Positions 23,165 to 35,329 of a stretch of 64,000 bases of DNA are shown here, in pieces. Position numbers and translations under genes: made by a program. This DNA comes from Aldrovandia affinis (taxonomy: Eukaryota > Chordata > Actinopteri > Notacanthiformes > Halosauridae), in contig JAINUG010000049.1 in the NCBI GenBank assembly GCA_029706075.1, forward strand, positions 1,357,418 through 1,421,417. Direction: 5' to 3'. The notes below the pieces were generated by a model. The model did no database searches, had not been told where the DNA came from, and was given only the letters and a program-made list of their open reading frames with translations. The stretch's first letter is position 1. Every line of letters begins with the position of its first letter.

Positions 23165-24275
23165 ATAAGGCAATTAAAGATGCGAGAGGTAAGTACTTTT
23201 CTGATTTAATTGCTGCAAATCAGGACAACTCTAGGTTTTTATTTAATACTATTGATTGTCTTGTGAACCCTGCACTTGCTGGAGTCTCTGCTTCATCCTC
23301 TGCTGACTGAAAAATGATTATCCTTTTTTTGTGAGAAGATTAATAATATAAAATCTAAGATCATTCACCCTGTGCTTCACAGTAATGTAGATTGCCCATG
23401 TCTTAATTTTCTGAACTCCTTCACACCTATTTATATGCAGGATGTTATGGACATTCTTCTTTAAGAAAAAGCCCAACCTCATAGATTTGTCTTAAGTAAG
23501 TATAGACCTATCCCTAAGCTGCCCTTTATTTAAAAAACTCAGTGAAAGTCGGTCAAAGCAAGAGGTGGTGGAAAACAATAATATCGTTGAAAAGTGGCAG
23601 GTCTGGTTTTGGGCAGCGTCATGGCACAGAAACCACCATTCTTAGAGTAACATATGACCTGTTGCTAATTGCTGACTCTGGTGAATGTTCTATTCTAGTG
23701 CTGCTTGATCTAATTCAGCATTTGACCACTCTATCCTAATTGATAGGTTTAGACATTGGGTTTGTGCTAGATTGGTTCACATTATATTTATCAAACAGAA
23801 ATTTCAGTTTCTATTGGTAATCATGTATCTTTGGGGCCTCCTTCATGGTCTAGTGGTTTCAGCGTCCGACGCTGGCCACAGCGACCGGGGTTCGATTCCT
23901 GGCCACGCCAGAGCCGACTCTGACCGGGAGTGCCACCGGGGGCGGCAATTGGCTGTCCGCCCCAGGGAGGGGGGAGGGAAGCCGACAAGACATTCGCTGC
24001 ACACAGGAGTGGCTCTGGGATGCCGGAGTTACGGTTGTTGGCTTGGCAAGTGCCGTCTCAGAGGAGACGATACTTCGCCTTCGTCGCCGCCGGTCACAGG
24101 GCTACGGCAGCGAACTATGAGGGAGGGATTGACCTGAAAATAGCGGGTGTTATTGGCTACCAAATTGGGAAAAAAACAGGATAAAATCTGAAACAAAATG
24201 TATAAAAGTTAATCATGTACCTTCTTGTGTATTGATTACTTGTGGGGTGCCTCAAGGCTCTTTACATTAACATTT
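23165..24275 (+). mobile_element. L2-type LINE reverse transcriptase relic, split by a SINE
   Basis: Scattered blocks in all three plus frames match an L2-type ORF2: 'SKYRPISKLPF' near 23490-23530, 'GTETTILRVTYDLLLIADSGE' with 'ILVLLDLIQHLTTLS' near 23625-23740 (the start of the catalytic domain around the first aspartate), and 'VIDYLWGASRLFT'-like remains near 24225-24270 after the SINE (the CGVPQGS block). Many stops and frameshifts are present. The SINE at 23831-24210 interrupts it and so is younger. Confidence 0.8.
23831..24210 (+). mobile_element. SINE family A, full length, with target duplication
   Basis: The head 'catggtctagtggtttcagc' (A box) and 'ggggttcgattcctgg' (B box) resemble a glutamate-type tRNA. 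The core 'attggctgtccgccccaggg' and the tail 'ttattggctaccaaattggg' follow. The direct repeat aatcatgta(t/c)ct lies at 23819-23830 and 24211-24222. This is the best copy for defining the family: about 380 bp, with both ends known. Confidence 0.93.
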
Positions 24276-24279
24276 GCAT

Positions 24280-24785
24280 AGTGTGTCAGATAATGCTACA
24301 AAGCTTATCTCGCCAGCTAGTTCCACTAGCTATTGGCCAGGTCCAGGATAGATGGGACAGCCCTTCTATTTGTAATATTATGCAGAGACACATTTATGAT
24401 CTTGCAACCGGTAATTACACGTTTGTGTTATTGGTTCTCATTTTAGCTATGATGGACCAGATTTTTGACTACTAGCTAATAGTTGTTAATCCCTGGCTGT
24501 AGCAGAGCTCACACACATTTTCGCATGAATATATGGCAAAACAAGCTAATTGTTACAGAAAACAGGTGGGTTACAGTATAGAGAACATGCTTAGTTCCAG
24601 GGCTATAAGCTTTATGGTTGAGATTTTTTTTTACAATGCCAATTTGGCCACTGTATTTAATTTAGTATCAAAAATATGTGACCAATGTGTACCAATGAAC
24701 GCTCATCAAATAGCCCAAATAAGCAAACAAAACCATACAGAAGGGGCTCAGCCCCCTAATAACATCTCTTCAAAGGACATACTGT
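24280..24785. other. unassigned sequence
   Basis: Nothing recognised. Confidence 0.4.
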
Positions 24786-25051
24786 AGTGTAGGATAGGAT
24801 CCTAACACATGTTTCAACATTTTGACAGCTGGAGATGAAGCATGATACAAATTATTTTTATTTTCCAAATCAAAGAAACCATATATATTTTTTTTTCAAA
24901 ATATGTACAAAAGAAATAGTGTAGGATAGGATCCTAACACCACGTTTCCAAATTTTGACAGCTGGAGAGGAAAGCTTGATACAAATTATTTTTATTTTCC
25001 AAATCAAAGGAACCATATTGGTTCTTTTTTCCCAAATATGTACAAAATAAA
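24786..25051. repeat. tandem duplication, unit about 132 bp
   Basis: 'agtgtaggataggatcctaa' starts a copy at 24786 and again at 24918. Both continue with 'ttttgacagctggaga', 'tgatacaaattatttttatt' and 'tatgtacaaa'. The copies differ by several substitutions and small indels. Confidence 0.93.
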
Positions 25052-25054
25052 TAA

Positions 25055-25280
25055 TTTAATGGAGTACAATGGAAAACAGGAATCTGGTCTAGGGTCAAAC
25101 GATCAGGCCAGTCATGAGGAGTGGAAGTTAGAGAGAGCGAACGATGGTTGAGTCACTTCCTCCATGAAAGGGAGAATGTTTGTTTTCTGTCGCTAAGGAA
25201 ATGGCTGCGCTGCTCTGGAGAGAGTTCGCAGGCGGTTCTCACATTTCTCTGCAGTGATATCCACTGCCAAGACACACATA
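25055..25280. other. unassigned sequence
   Basis: Nothing recognised. Confidence 0.4.
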
Positions 25281-25282
25281 CA

Positions 25283-25394
<112 letters not shown>

Positions 25395-26040
25395 ACAAAC
25401 AAACACATACAGTTCCCCACCTTCTTCTGTTAACACAACACTATTGAAACATACACATTGGTAATCATTGCAGTAAAGAAGCATTACACACACAGGTATG
25501 AACTGGATGTAAGAATTGTTGCTCCAGTAGGCCTAAGAGCCAGATTTCTGCACCAACTGGCTCGCATGTGGAAAGTAGTATTCGATATTCTAATGATCTG
25601 CAAGTGCGCTGTTAGATTTAGTCTTTTGGATTGGATTAAATATGTTGAATATATTAATATATTCTTTTTTACTATTTTATACTATATTATTTACTATTAT
25701 TAATTTCCACAGTACAGGCAACACAGCATTACACGAGAGCTATCACCAAACAGAGGAGAGGTGAATCTCCCACCAATGACAAGGGGTAGGCTGTGGGCGC
25801 TTGCCGGTAACCTTAAACCCATCCTACCCCCTAGTGAGACAAAGTCAGGCTTGACCTGTTGCTGCAGACAGGTTGTTGTCGGCTAATTGCATTGCCAAGG
25901 CTCACAACTGCAGTGTCTCAGCTATTAGACCATTTTGATCTTGAAAAACCAACCCCTTAAAGACTCAGATTTGTTCCCAATTACAATCAGGTGATCATCA
26001 AATGATGCAACGAGTCAAAAAATATATACCCATGCTTGAT
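25395..26040. other. unassigned sequence
   Basis: Nothing recognised. Confidence 0.4.
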
Positions 26041-26233
26041 AAAGGACATTTTACATTTTACATTTTAAGCATTTAGCAGACGCTCTTATCCAGAGCGACT
26101 TACAAGATGTGCATTAATACAAGGTGAGAACAATCAAAGTTAGCGTACAAGATCAGTGCAGTAAAACGGCAAAAGACATCATTGCAGGCATCTGCGTATC
26201 ATACCTGTAACATTGGGAAAGAAAAGGTTAGTG

Positions 26234-26235
<2 letters not shown>

Positions 26236-26275
<40 letters not shown>
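26236..26275. repeat. poly(T) tract inside the L2 3' UTR
   Basis: About 40 consecutive T residues (A on the element's sense strand). Confidence 0.97.
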
Positions 26276-26276
<1 letters not shown>

Positions 26277-26321
26277 AGCAAGTAAACAGTGGTGATGACA
26301 GATTGACTAGATGGACAGTGT

Positions 26322-26957
26322 TCAGTGGTAGTGGAGTCTGAAGAGGTGGGTTTTGAGTCTCTTGCGGAAGATTGGAAGTGATTCCGCAGTCCTGACCGAT
26401 TGCGGGAGGTCGTTCCACCAACGAGGGACCAGGACAGAGAAGAGGCGAGACCGCGAGGAGCGGCTGCCAGGCGCCCGGAGGGATGGGGCAGTCAGTCTGC
26501 CAGCGGAGGCGGAGCGGAGGGGTCTGGACGGGGTGTAGGGCGTGATGAGTGACTGGAGGTATGGGGGAGCAGTACCTCTGGCCGCTTGAAAAGCAAGCAC
26601 CAGTGACTTGAATCTGATGCGTGCTGCGATGGGGAGCCAATGCAGAGAGGAGAGTAGAGGGGTGACGTGGGTGAACTTCGGCTGGTTGAACACCAGGCGA
26701 GCAGCAGCGTTCTGGACTAGTTGCAGTGGCTTGATGGCACAGGCCGGAAGGCCTGCCAGCAAGGAATTGCAGTAGTCCAGACGTGAGATCACCAGGGCCT
26801 GAACCAGGAGTTGAGTGGCCTCTTGGGTGAGGAACGGTCTGATCCTCCGGATGTTGTGGAGGGAGAAACGGCAGGTCCGGGAGATCGCTGCAATATGGCT
26901 CGAGAAGCACAGCTGGTTGTCCAAGGTTACCCCGAGACTCCTGTCAGACTGGCTGAA
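26322..26957 (-). pseudogene. L2 ORF2 C-terminal region, open but truncated
   Basis: The minus frame reads DRSLGVTLDNQLCFSSHIAA, SRTCRFSLHNIRRIRPFLTQ, VISRLDYCNSLLAGLP, LQLVQNAAARLVF, LHWLPIAARIRFKSLVLAFQ, PRWWNDLPQSVRTAESLPIF and KRLKTHLFRLHYH, then stop. This is the classic C-terminal block order of L2 ORF2, after the reverse-transcriptase catalytic core. The whole stretch is free of stops, which suggests a relatively young insertion. The endonuclease and YADD catalytic parts are absent, so no activity is expected. Any ATG start within it is incidental. Confidence 0.93.
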
Positions 26958-26979
26958 ACAAAGGAGCTGAAACATTTTC

Positions 26980-27600
26980 TTAAAAAATCAATGTACCTTG
27001 TTCAAACTGGACCTGACAACAAATAATTATTAATGACATGTGCTGCACATTTTCACTTATTTCAACATTCATATAAAAGACAGGCATTCCACAATAAATA
27101 AATAAATACTCCTTCCTCATGGATGCACATACGCCAGTCCAGGAGGAAACCCAGCTAAACAGAAAATAAAAAGTTTAGTACTTGCAGAGTTGTCGGTGGA
27201 GCAAAAAAACCATTTGAAGGACAGGTTTGATCCGATGCTTACAAGCCACAATAAAATATATCACTACGGGGATAGTAGATGATTCCAGTAATGCTGCTTT
27301 TCCCTGAATGTCACATATTCCAGATGAGTGTGCCAAGTGCCGGTAACCATCAACAGTCTCTCTAAAACACAACAGGAAGTTGTTGCCTGCAAAAGCAGCT
27401 GACAGCAGTGATTGAGCAACATTCACTTGTACGGTCTTAACGTGAATAGGTGGCAGTATATCACAGTATACAACATGTTAAAACAACATTTAAAGCGAAT
27501 ACGTTCAAATCGTATCGCTAAATGATAAAATGTAAAACAACATTTAAAGTGTGTGTGTTCAGATCCACTGCTGTATTCCTGGTCAAGCAGTAGGCTCTTC
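26980..27600. other. unassigned sequence
   Basis: No gene. A short imperfect duplication ('taaaacaacatttaaag' at about 27479 and 27534) is present. Confidence 0.4.
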
Positions 27601-27604
27601 CTTT

Positions 27605-27775
27605 AGACCTATGTGAGCTGGCATAACATAACACATGCCATTTAGCAGACGCTTTTATCCAAAGCAACTTACAGTAGTGAATGCATACATTTTTCAGTAT
27701 ATGAGGTCCCAATGGGAATCAAACCCACAACCTAGGCATTGTCAGCATCATGCTCTACCTACTGAGCCACACAGA
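27605..27775 (-). mobile_element. SINE family C, full length, minus orientation
   Basis: On plus it reads tail first: 'catttagcagacgcttttat', 'agtgaatgcatacattttt', 'gtcccaatgggaatcaaacc' (B box in reverse), and 'ctacctactgagccacacag' (A box in reverse). It is about 165 bp. An ATAAC microsatellite at the tail side marks the insertion end. Confidence 0.9.
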
Positions 27776-27779
27776 ACCA

Positions 27780-30700
27780 GGGCAGCAATGGTGTGTTAAT
27801 TACTCCTCTCCAGTACCACCATCTCAGGACTGGACACTGCACTTCCTCCACTACAGACAGTATCGGAGATTAAGCAAATGCCTGTATGTATGAGATATGT
27901 TTTGAATTGATGCTTCTAAATACACACAGCTTCTTAATTTAAATTAAACACATGTCAATACTGTACACAGCAGTAATGCTATATGATGTCTTACGTAATT
28001 GAAGTAATTCATTTGATTTTAATCAAAATTGTAAGTGTGTTTACAATGAAATACAATTAAATGTACTTCTTTACCCTTGGTTTGAAATGCATAGGTGTAG
28101 TAAGCACAGCACAGTTGCATTGTGTTCTCTTTATTCCGGACAGCTTGACCTGTGACCTTACAATTAGCATAAATTGGTGTTTTAGACCAGCAGACAAGTT
28201 GGTGGTTGACTGGTGTTTCCTCAGAGAGTTAACAATTTCACGACAATCCCCAGAACTCACTGGCAGAGGCGCAGCTAGGAAACTGATGGTCAAGCTGTGA
28301 GCCACAAATGGACAAAAATACATGCGGAAGAGAAGCATAATGATAGGATCTGCTTTTTTCCAGCTGAGGACATTACGTCATATCCGCCATACTTCTATGA
28401 GACTTGGAGAACTGTAATAGAAGAAAGAACTGCCGTCAAGACAAGTAATTCCGTCTTTTCACTCTTTTACCATCCAAACCAAGCAAAATATTGGCTTGGA
28501 GCTGTCTAATTGTAATATTTGTATAGTTTAATCAAAGGTATGTAACAGGAATTATTCACCAGTAAAAACGAATACACCATGCATACATTAACATAATGAT
28601 ACATTTCCACAATATAGATGGAATAACTTTGATACTTATACCTATGTTATATCTCTACAGTGCACCTATGTACGGTAAATAAATATGTAAGTAGATATCC
28701 TGAGCAGAAAGCACCTCAAATTCAATTCAGATTCAGGTGTAGGGCTCTCCAGTATCAGGTGTAGTGGAAAAATACATGTCTGCAGCCTCAAAGAGGCAGT
28801 GCGCAGCTTGTGAAAAATTAGTCAACAGTAGCAGGGCAAGGCGGTGCTGTTCTGCCAAAACTCAACCACACGATGGAGCGCCCCTCACAACTGATGTCAT
28901 CACTGTGGGCATTAGCAATCGGGCACAACTGGCCTAACCCAACGTGGGTGGGAATGCTGGACGACATTACAACGAGATGGCTTTGGTGACTGTGTCTGGG
29001 TGGCAGAAAAATATCTGTGTGTGGTTTTTAGTTTTTTTTAAATTAAAGCACTCATTTTGTTTGTTTTTACAAGACCCAGTTTATACAAAGTGAAAAATTC
29101 CCTCTCACCCCACGCTAACCTCAGCCTAGGATCCTTCCTGGGCAGCGCTGACTCATGGTGCTTCCCTGCTCCCCTGCCAAGGTTAGATCACTCTTCTTAC
29201 GTACATTTGCACACTGCTTACCAGCACAAGGCCTGTAATTATCGATACTACAAGCTCAGGCTTTCCCAAACCTTCACAATCTGCTCTCCCGTAATTATTC
29301 CCCCATCTGCTCCAAATATCCTCTGTCAATTTTGTGAGACTGCACACCAGCGTGTGTGTCCTCTGAGCTGCATGCAACCGGCTGCTGTCTGTTTCCTCTC
29401 TGCAATCCACCAACTGGAGTTAAGGAATGCACAGGGTGCTCCTGATCGAGCAGATTGCTTTTGCGTGATGAGGTGAGGAATACCACACCAACCAAAACCT
29501 TCCCTCCTTAGGTGACGCTCTGGCCAATTACGCGTTGCCCCATCTCGCTCCTGGCCACTGTCGGCACTGGCATACAATTTATTGTTGTTTTTCCCCAACT
29601 ATGTACAGATGTGCAGGGAATAAGATAGCATATATCTTTAAAAAAAAAAAAGTAAATAGTCAATTGCATAAAATCTATTAGAGCTTCTAAAAAATTGCTC
29701 AAGCATTTAATAGTCCTTACTTTAGCTCCATTCATTTTTGCAGTAGATCTCTCCATAAGAACTATAGAATGTAAATGTGATAACCATACTCTAACTAAAG
29801 GGAGGTTAGGGGTAAACCATGACGGTAGAATGGTTTTCTTTGCAGCAGTAAGAATAACCAATAAGAATTTTTTATTAGGGACAGATAATCCCATCCCAGT
29901 GAGGATGTGTCATTTAGGAGAAGCATACAAGTATTCTTAATGACAGTAATCATCCTCTATATCCTCTAAAATTCCCGCAGGTTGGCATTTTAGACTACCC
30001 AATATCAAGAACAAGACAGAAAACTTTCTGTCTTTCATCCCTAGAGCCATAAACATATTGAGTCAGTCCAAGGTATTTGTTTCCTTCCATATCATGGTAT
30101 CATTTAAATCTTTGCTGTACAATATTTGACATTTTCTACAATTCATGTTTTTTTAATGACTTCTGGATGTAATTACAAGCAGTTGAGTTATCCCTGGGGA
30201 GCTGCCATGCGAGGATGCTCAGACTGGGTCATCCACAGTTGCTTTTCAAACATTTGGGGATCAAATCTAGAGATCTGCTGGTCTTGTCCTGGTCGGTTAT
30301 TAGTCCTATCCCCATTTGTTTATGTTTCCTTCATGCAGGAAATCTGAAGTCATGTAGGTATAATAGATTATAGCAAAAAGGGTCTGTTAGAATATATCCA
30401 AAGAAACAAGAGTTTAATAAACTCATAATTCTTACAATGAGCCATCACCATTGCCACACTATGCCTTACTTTGCGCACAACAATGCCCTCATGTTTATCC
30501 ATGACAACACACAACTATATGCCACCTCCTTTTCCCAGGAAAAGGTGTGTGTGTGTGTGTGTATGTGTTTGTGTGTGTGAAATGGTCAGGCCGACCTATT
30601 CACACAACCTGAATTATACCCTCTTGAGCAGGCTTTGATGTTGTGACCACAGCAGGACCATAGGCACACTGGCTGAAATCTGTGTCAGGACTGGAATGAG

Positions 30701-32465
30701 ATTTCTTGAAATGAATGAGAAATGAAGAGGATCTTGAAATGTCAATGACTTGTTTGGTTTGAGTTTAAATTTCTAGCAGAGCAAATGGAGCAGACACAAG
30801 ATACTGAACTCATTGAAAACATTTAGCCATTTGTACATTGCTGGCAATTTTATTTTATTAATGTGTCAAGCATGCCCCATAATTATATGCAGCCAATATT
30901 TGCTGCAAAATAAATAGATCTCTCCTTAAATTGGGACAGAATAAGTAGCTGTATATTTTATACCTCTGGTATAAGGTATATAATTAGTATAATCTACAAA
31001 GATCTTCTATTAAGCCCTCTCGGTATCAGTAGACTAAGCTTGCCTTGGGTTTGATGCACAATCCCTGCCGTCTGGCTACATTAAGAGAACTTGACAGCTG
31101 TTTTACAGACGATTGGCACGCAACCATTGTTCTGGTAGCGACTACATCCATTTATATACGCGCGTCTGTGCAAATGAGTGTGGAGACTAATTACAGCATG
31201 TCGGCATATCCAAATCAACACGTGCTCCTGCATCACCAGGTAACTGGAAAGACCTGAATGGATCCAACTGCTGTGCATTAGGAGTCACAATTATACCCTT
31301 GTTCTGTGAACAGCCCAACCTCGTTTAGATTGTTGGTACTTTTCTGCTGCCCTCGGGGACCTGTTTTTCTGCAGGCTCTGATGGTCCACACCCCTTTTGC
31401 TAAACCCTGACACAATAATTAAAGTGTAGTCTGGCTCCTCACAGGCTGAAAAATGATCCTCTGTGCCACTGTCTGCCTTTGAGAGGCCTGTTTGTGTCTT
31501 GGGGCGTGTTTGGGGTGGGCGGGCACACATCTGTGTTGCTGCCAGGGTGCGGTTGACTGTGTTTGGTTTGCACACGACAACAGGAAATGCGGATCCTTTC
31601 GTACGCACTCAGGGCACCACAATACCACACTATCAGTCTGGCCTCAACGGAAACCACTGTTTCAGAACTGCGTCAACCTCATGCGACTGGTTTAGAGGGT
31701 CTCGCACAGACACACACACGCAAGGGTCTCACACACTTTTGGGTATTTTCTTTTGGGCGAGTGTCGCAACGCCACAAAGTGGCACATGACCGCTTCCCTT
31801 CCAAATGGGCATACAGGTGTCCGTTGACCTACCTGGTTAAATAAAGTATAAATAAATCAATAAATACAATTGTTAGACCTTACCATTATGATGACCTATA
31901 TGCACACATTTTGGATTCTAAGAGGAGGACCACAACACTTGTCTTTTTATACCTTGTCTTGTTCTTTTTTGTAATTTATGAGACATTTTATGCAATTGCT
32001 TTATTTGCTTACTATGGAAGAAATAACACCTAAGGACTACATACACAAACACACACACACACTTAAAATGGCTTGGAGTTTGTCTCCAAATCTTAATTTA
32101 GTCCTAATTATGGTTTGGTTCTCACATACCCATGAGTACCTGACTGCTGGACTGGATTTCCATCTTGCAATAAGTGGCAAAATACCATTGAATGTGTGTT
32201 TTGTGTGTGTATATTTGGTGAAAAACAATCTATGGGATCTCCTACACCTGTGTGAAAACATAGATTTCTACCCTACAGTATGACTATTACCAAACTGAAT
32301 GGTGTCATGTAAGTCTCTGGAAACTGTGGCACTAACCTGACTGGCTGTTTCTTCTATAATTATGCAATTGCTGTGTGTGCTTGTTTCACAACCAGTGAAG
32401 AAAAACACATGTACTAGGGGCATTGATCTCTAGTAATCTGTACACTGTAAATGAAAATGTACAAT
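27780..32465. other. long unassigned stretch
   Basis: No gene, SINE or transposon could be recognised across this 4.7 kb. Small items seen: an A-tract at 29640-29652, a GT microsatellite near 30546-30580, and a retroelement-end-like 'tgacctacctggttaaataa' near 31825. Open frames of up to 139 codons lack domain features and overlap others on both strands. Confidence 0.45.
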
Positions 32466-32474
32466 CAGTAAATT

Positions 32475-32858
32475 CATATATATATTTTTTGTTCTATTTC
32501 TGCTTTTCCCCCATTTTTTCTCCCAATTTAGTAGCCAATTATACCCTCTTTTTCATGTCAATTATACCCTCCCTCATATTGAGACCTCGCTGCCGTAGTC
32601 CTGAAACTGGCAGTGACATGCGTGGAGGACCGCTGAGCCAGAACCTGCCACGCTGTCACTGTAACTCCGGTATGCACACAGGGCCACTCCTATACACTGC
32701 GAGGTTGTATCGACTTCCCTCCCCCCTCCCTGGGGCAGACAGCCAATTGTCGCCCCCTAGTGGCGGCCAGAGCCGAAACTGGCACGACCTGGTGGAATCA
32801 AACCCCGGTCGCAGTGAGCAGCGTCAGACATTCTACCACTACACCACCCGGGAGGCTC
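32475..32858 (-). mobile_element. SINE family A with 9-bp target duplication
   Basis: Tail 'tagtagccaattataccctc', core 'ctccctggggcagacagcca', and head with 'ggtggaatcaaaccccgg' (B box in reverse) and 'accactacaccacccgggag'. The direct repeat cagtaaatt flanks it at 32466-32474 and 32859-32867. Confidence 0.92.
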
Positions 32859-32869
32859 CAGTAAATTAA

Positions 32870-33785
32870 TATTTTAAATGGAAAATGGTGGAATTACATA
32901 CAGTGCCTAAAATCCCTGAGCTACGGATTGCTTGTAATATTCCTCTGCTGACTCTAAACCCACTATTTTCAGATGACAAGTTCCATGACATGTCCGAGGC
33001 CCTGTACTGGATACCTTAACACCCCTCACCTCAGCTGACGGGTGATGTGGGTTTAGATTGGTTTTAGGCACTTTGGGTATGCCAGTATGTAGAAGTCTAT
33101 ATTTTTCATATTATGATTATAGTTACACTTCATCATTGCTGATTGGTTTTATGCTTTTCTTTTTAAGTTTTTGGCTTGATCCTCAGCATCAGTAACAGTG
33201 TTACTTTCTATTCTATATCCCATATCTTGTGAATACCTTGTTATTGCAGATCTGATAGTATGCTCTGTATGTATCATATCATGGTGGCCTTATAAATAAC
33301 AATGTCTGTCAAATGGATTAAGGCTAATAATAAAACATACATACTGACAGCCCCTAAGTTTGGACAACTTAATTGTTATAATGCTGAACAAATGTTTTTC
33401 TCCACATATTCCACTAGAGGGAGCCCATGAATAAGGATTTCTGATTTCTGTGCAGGGTATTATGAGATTGGTTTTGTCTGTAATTCAGTTGAAATTTTAT
33501 GCGAGCAGTTTTCAACAAGAGAAACAAGAGAAACAAAAGCTTTTCACAACAGCATTCCATGACAGAAGACCAGGCTAACGACATGGTGATGCTTATGTTT
33601 CACTCAAACTTTTTTCCTGCTGCAAGAGACACTTATTCTTTCCAAATAAACTTTCATTATTCATATTTTCATATTATCAGATGCTTTGTTGATGAATTCA
33701 TAATATTTCATATTATTATCAGTCACATGACCAGTCATGTGTGATCTCGGTGGAATTTATCCACTCTACCGTCCTGAGCATTTGC
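32870..33785. other. unassigned sequence
   Basis: Nothing recognised. Confidence 0.45.
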
Positions 33786-33803
33786 ATAAGTATGCCTACA
33801 CAG

Positions 33804-34135
33804 AGGGGGGCCCTGGGTAGCGTAGCGGTCTAATGCACTCCACCGGGAGTGCAAGCTGCCTATTGTAGCCACAGTCTGGCTGGGAGCCCCGATCAGGGAC
33901 AGCTTTTGGCTGTCTGCCCCAGGGGGTGGGGGAGGGATAGACGGCATGAGCTCGCCGAGGAGCAGGTTGGCAAAGTTACATCTCGGAGGAGCCTCAGGAT
34001 ATTAGCTTGACCCAGAGGACAAGCGGCGGGCTTGTGAGGGGAGGGCGAATCAAAATAAATAGAGGGTTGAATTGGCTACTATATTGGGACAAAAAACGTG
34101 GAAAAAATTTGAAACAAATTTACAAAAAATATAAA
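33804..34135 (+). mobile_element. SINE family B with 16-bp perfect target duplication
   Basis: The head has 'gggtagcgtagcggtctaat' (A box), but the B-box region is shortened. Core 'ttggctgtctgccccagggg' and tail 'gaattggctactatattggg' follow. The direct repeat aagtatgcctacacag lies at 33788-33803 and 34136-34151 with no mismatch, which indicates a fairly recent insertion. Confidence 0.92.
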
Positions 34136-34154
34136 AAGTATGCCTACACAGGAC

Positions 34155-34739
34155 TTGGACAACACAGACAAGGATGGGTATGTGTCCTCTAGCTCATTGC
34201 ATACTCAGTCAAACACCCATCCCATAAAAACACAAGCCTTATCATATGTACAATCTCTCACAGGTCATTTCCCACTGCCCTGGCCCACCACCGTAGTCTG
34301 AGTAAAGCGCAGGAACCTTCCGCCTTCCAGAAGAGTAGACATAACAGCAGTGGGTCTTCTTGCTCAAACAAAGTGAATCAGAAATCATATCTCATTTGTT
34401 TGGGCTCCCAACACTGTGTCAGCATGTCCACTTGTCTCTGCATGCCCGACAAATACCGCTTCTCTCCTCCTGATGACGTCATGGCCCTGCCCCGTCGTTC
34501 GTCAGCAGGCGGCCCTCGGCCCCACCCATCGCCCCCCGGCTTTTCCGCTCAGACTCACTCACATTCACAAAAAACAGGTAGCACAGGGTAGCGTAGTTAA
34601 CTCTGTGACGGCACTATTTTGTTTTCTTCAGAAGGTACACTATACAGACTGGTAAAAAGGCTGACAAGCTGGGACACCTCTACTTTCTTGTACAGCTTGC
34701 AGTTGCACCTTTTTGAAACCGAATTTAAAAAAATGTTTA
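34155..34739. other. unassigned sequence
   Basis: Nothing recognised. Confidence 0.4.
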
Positions 34740-34747
34740 CCCTAAGG

Positions 34748-35047
34748 CAGGGATGGGCAAGGAGGGCCGTATCCGTTTCTGGATTTCATGTCAACTTTTG
34801 CTCTTAATTATTTAATTAGCCCAATCATTTACGTGATCTGACATTTTAGCTAAATTTCTTGATAAGCCCATGAATGACAGCTGAAGACTGTTCTTGTGTT
34901 CCCATATGAAACATGTTACTGTGGTCTAATTTACAAGTGAACCAGCATTGGCATATCCAACTAATTACCTAATTGAGCCAGGGTAATTGGTAGAAACAAA
35001 AACCTACATGCACACCGGCCCTCCAGGACTGGAATTACCCACCCCTG
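34748..35047. mobile_element. hAT-type MITE, 300 bp, with perfect 8-bp target duplication
   Basis: The left end (cagggatgggcaa) and right end (ttacccacccctg) are inverted copies. The octamer ccctaagg flanks the element at 34740-34747 and 35048-35055. An 8-bp duplication plus a 'CAGGGGTGGG'-type TIR is characteristic of hAT elements. There is no coding capacity. Next to the right TIR lies 'gccctccaggactggaatta', while the left TIR has a shortened counterpart 'ggagggccgtatcc'. Confidence 0.93.
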
Positions 35048-35154
35048 CCCTAAGGTATACCTTTCAGCTAATATAAAAGTTCTGAATGAGGCCCAGAAAG
35101 TCATTATGTAAAACCTGTTTCTCAGAAATAGGGAAAATTTATCTTAAGGAAACA

Positions 35155-35305
35155 CATGGTTCTGTGTGGCTCAGTAGGTAAAACATGGCACTGACAACAC
35201 TTAGGTTGTGGGTTCGATTCCCATTGGGACCACATATACAAAAAAACGTATGCATTCACTACTATAAGTTGCTGTAAGTGTCTGCAAAATGGCAAATATA
35301 CATAT
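35155..35305 (+). mobile_element. SINE family C, plus orientation
   Basis: 'tctgtgtggctcagtaggta' (A box) and 'ttgtgggttcgattcccatt' (B box) form the tRNA-like head. 'tatgcattcactactataag' and 'tgctgtaagtgtctgcaaaa' form the tail. It is the plus-strand version of the 27.6-kb copy. Confidence 0.9.
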
Positions 35306-35329
35306 GTATTTTGGTGTCCCTAAGGGTTG

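Larger units (their letters stand above)
26043..26978 (-). mobile_element. L2-type LINE, 3' part, minus orientation
   Basis: The minus strand carries the C-terminal third of L2 ORF2 and the full 3' UTR. The terminal sequence, read on plus, is 'agcagacgctcttatccaga' preceded by a 'tttacattttacatttta' tandem tail. An expanded A-tract (T on plus, 26236-26275) lies in the 3' UTR at the place where the 37-kb copy has a short A-rich run. The element is cut off at its 5' side near 26978. Confidence 0.92.

Noticed and set aside
26179..26910. 243-codon minus frame overlapping the L2 ORF2 frame
   Set aside because: It is in a different frame from the conserved L2 blocks and includes translated poly-A. 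A shadow frame.
28057..30347. possible retroelement remains around 29.6-30.3 kb
   Set aside because: The sequence has a retroelement-like feel, but no reverse-transcriptase block, tail or target duplication could be identified.
32423..32869. 148-codon plus frame
   Set aside because: It overlaps a family A SINE in its antisense direction.
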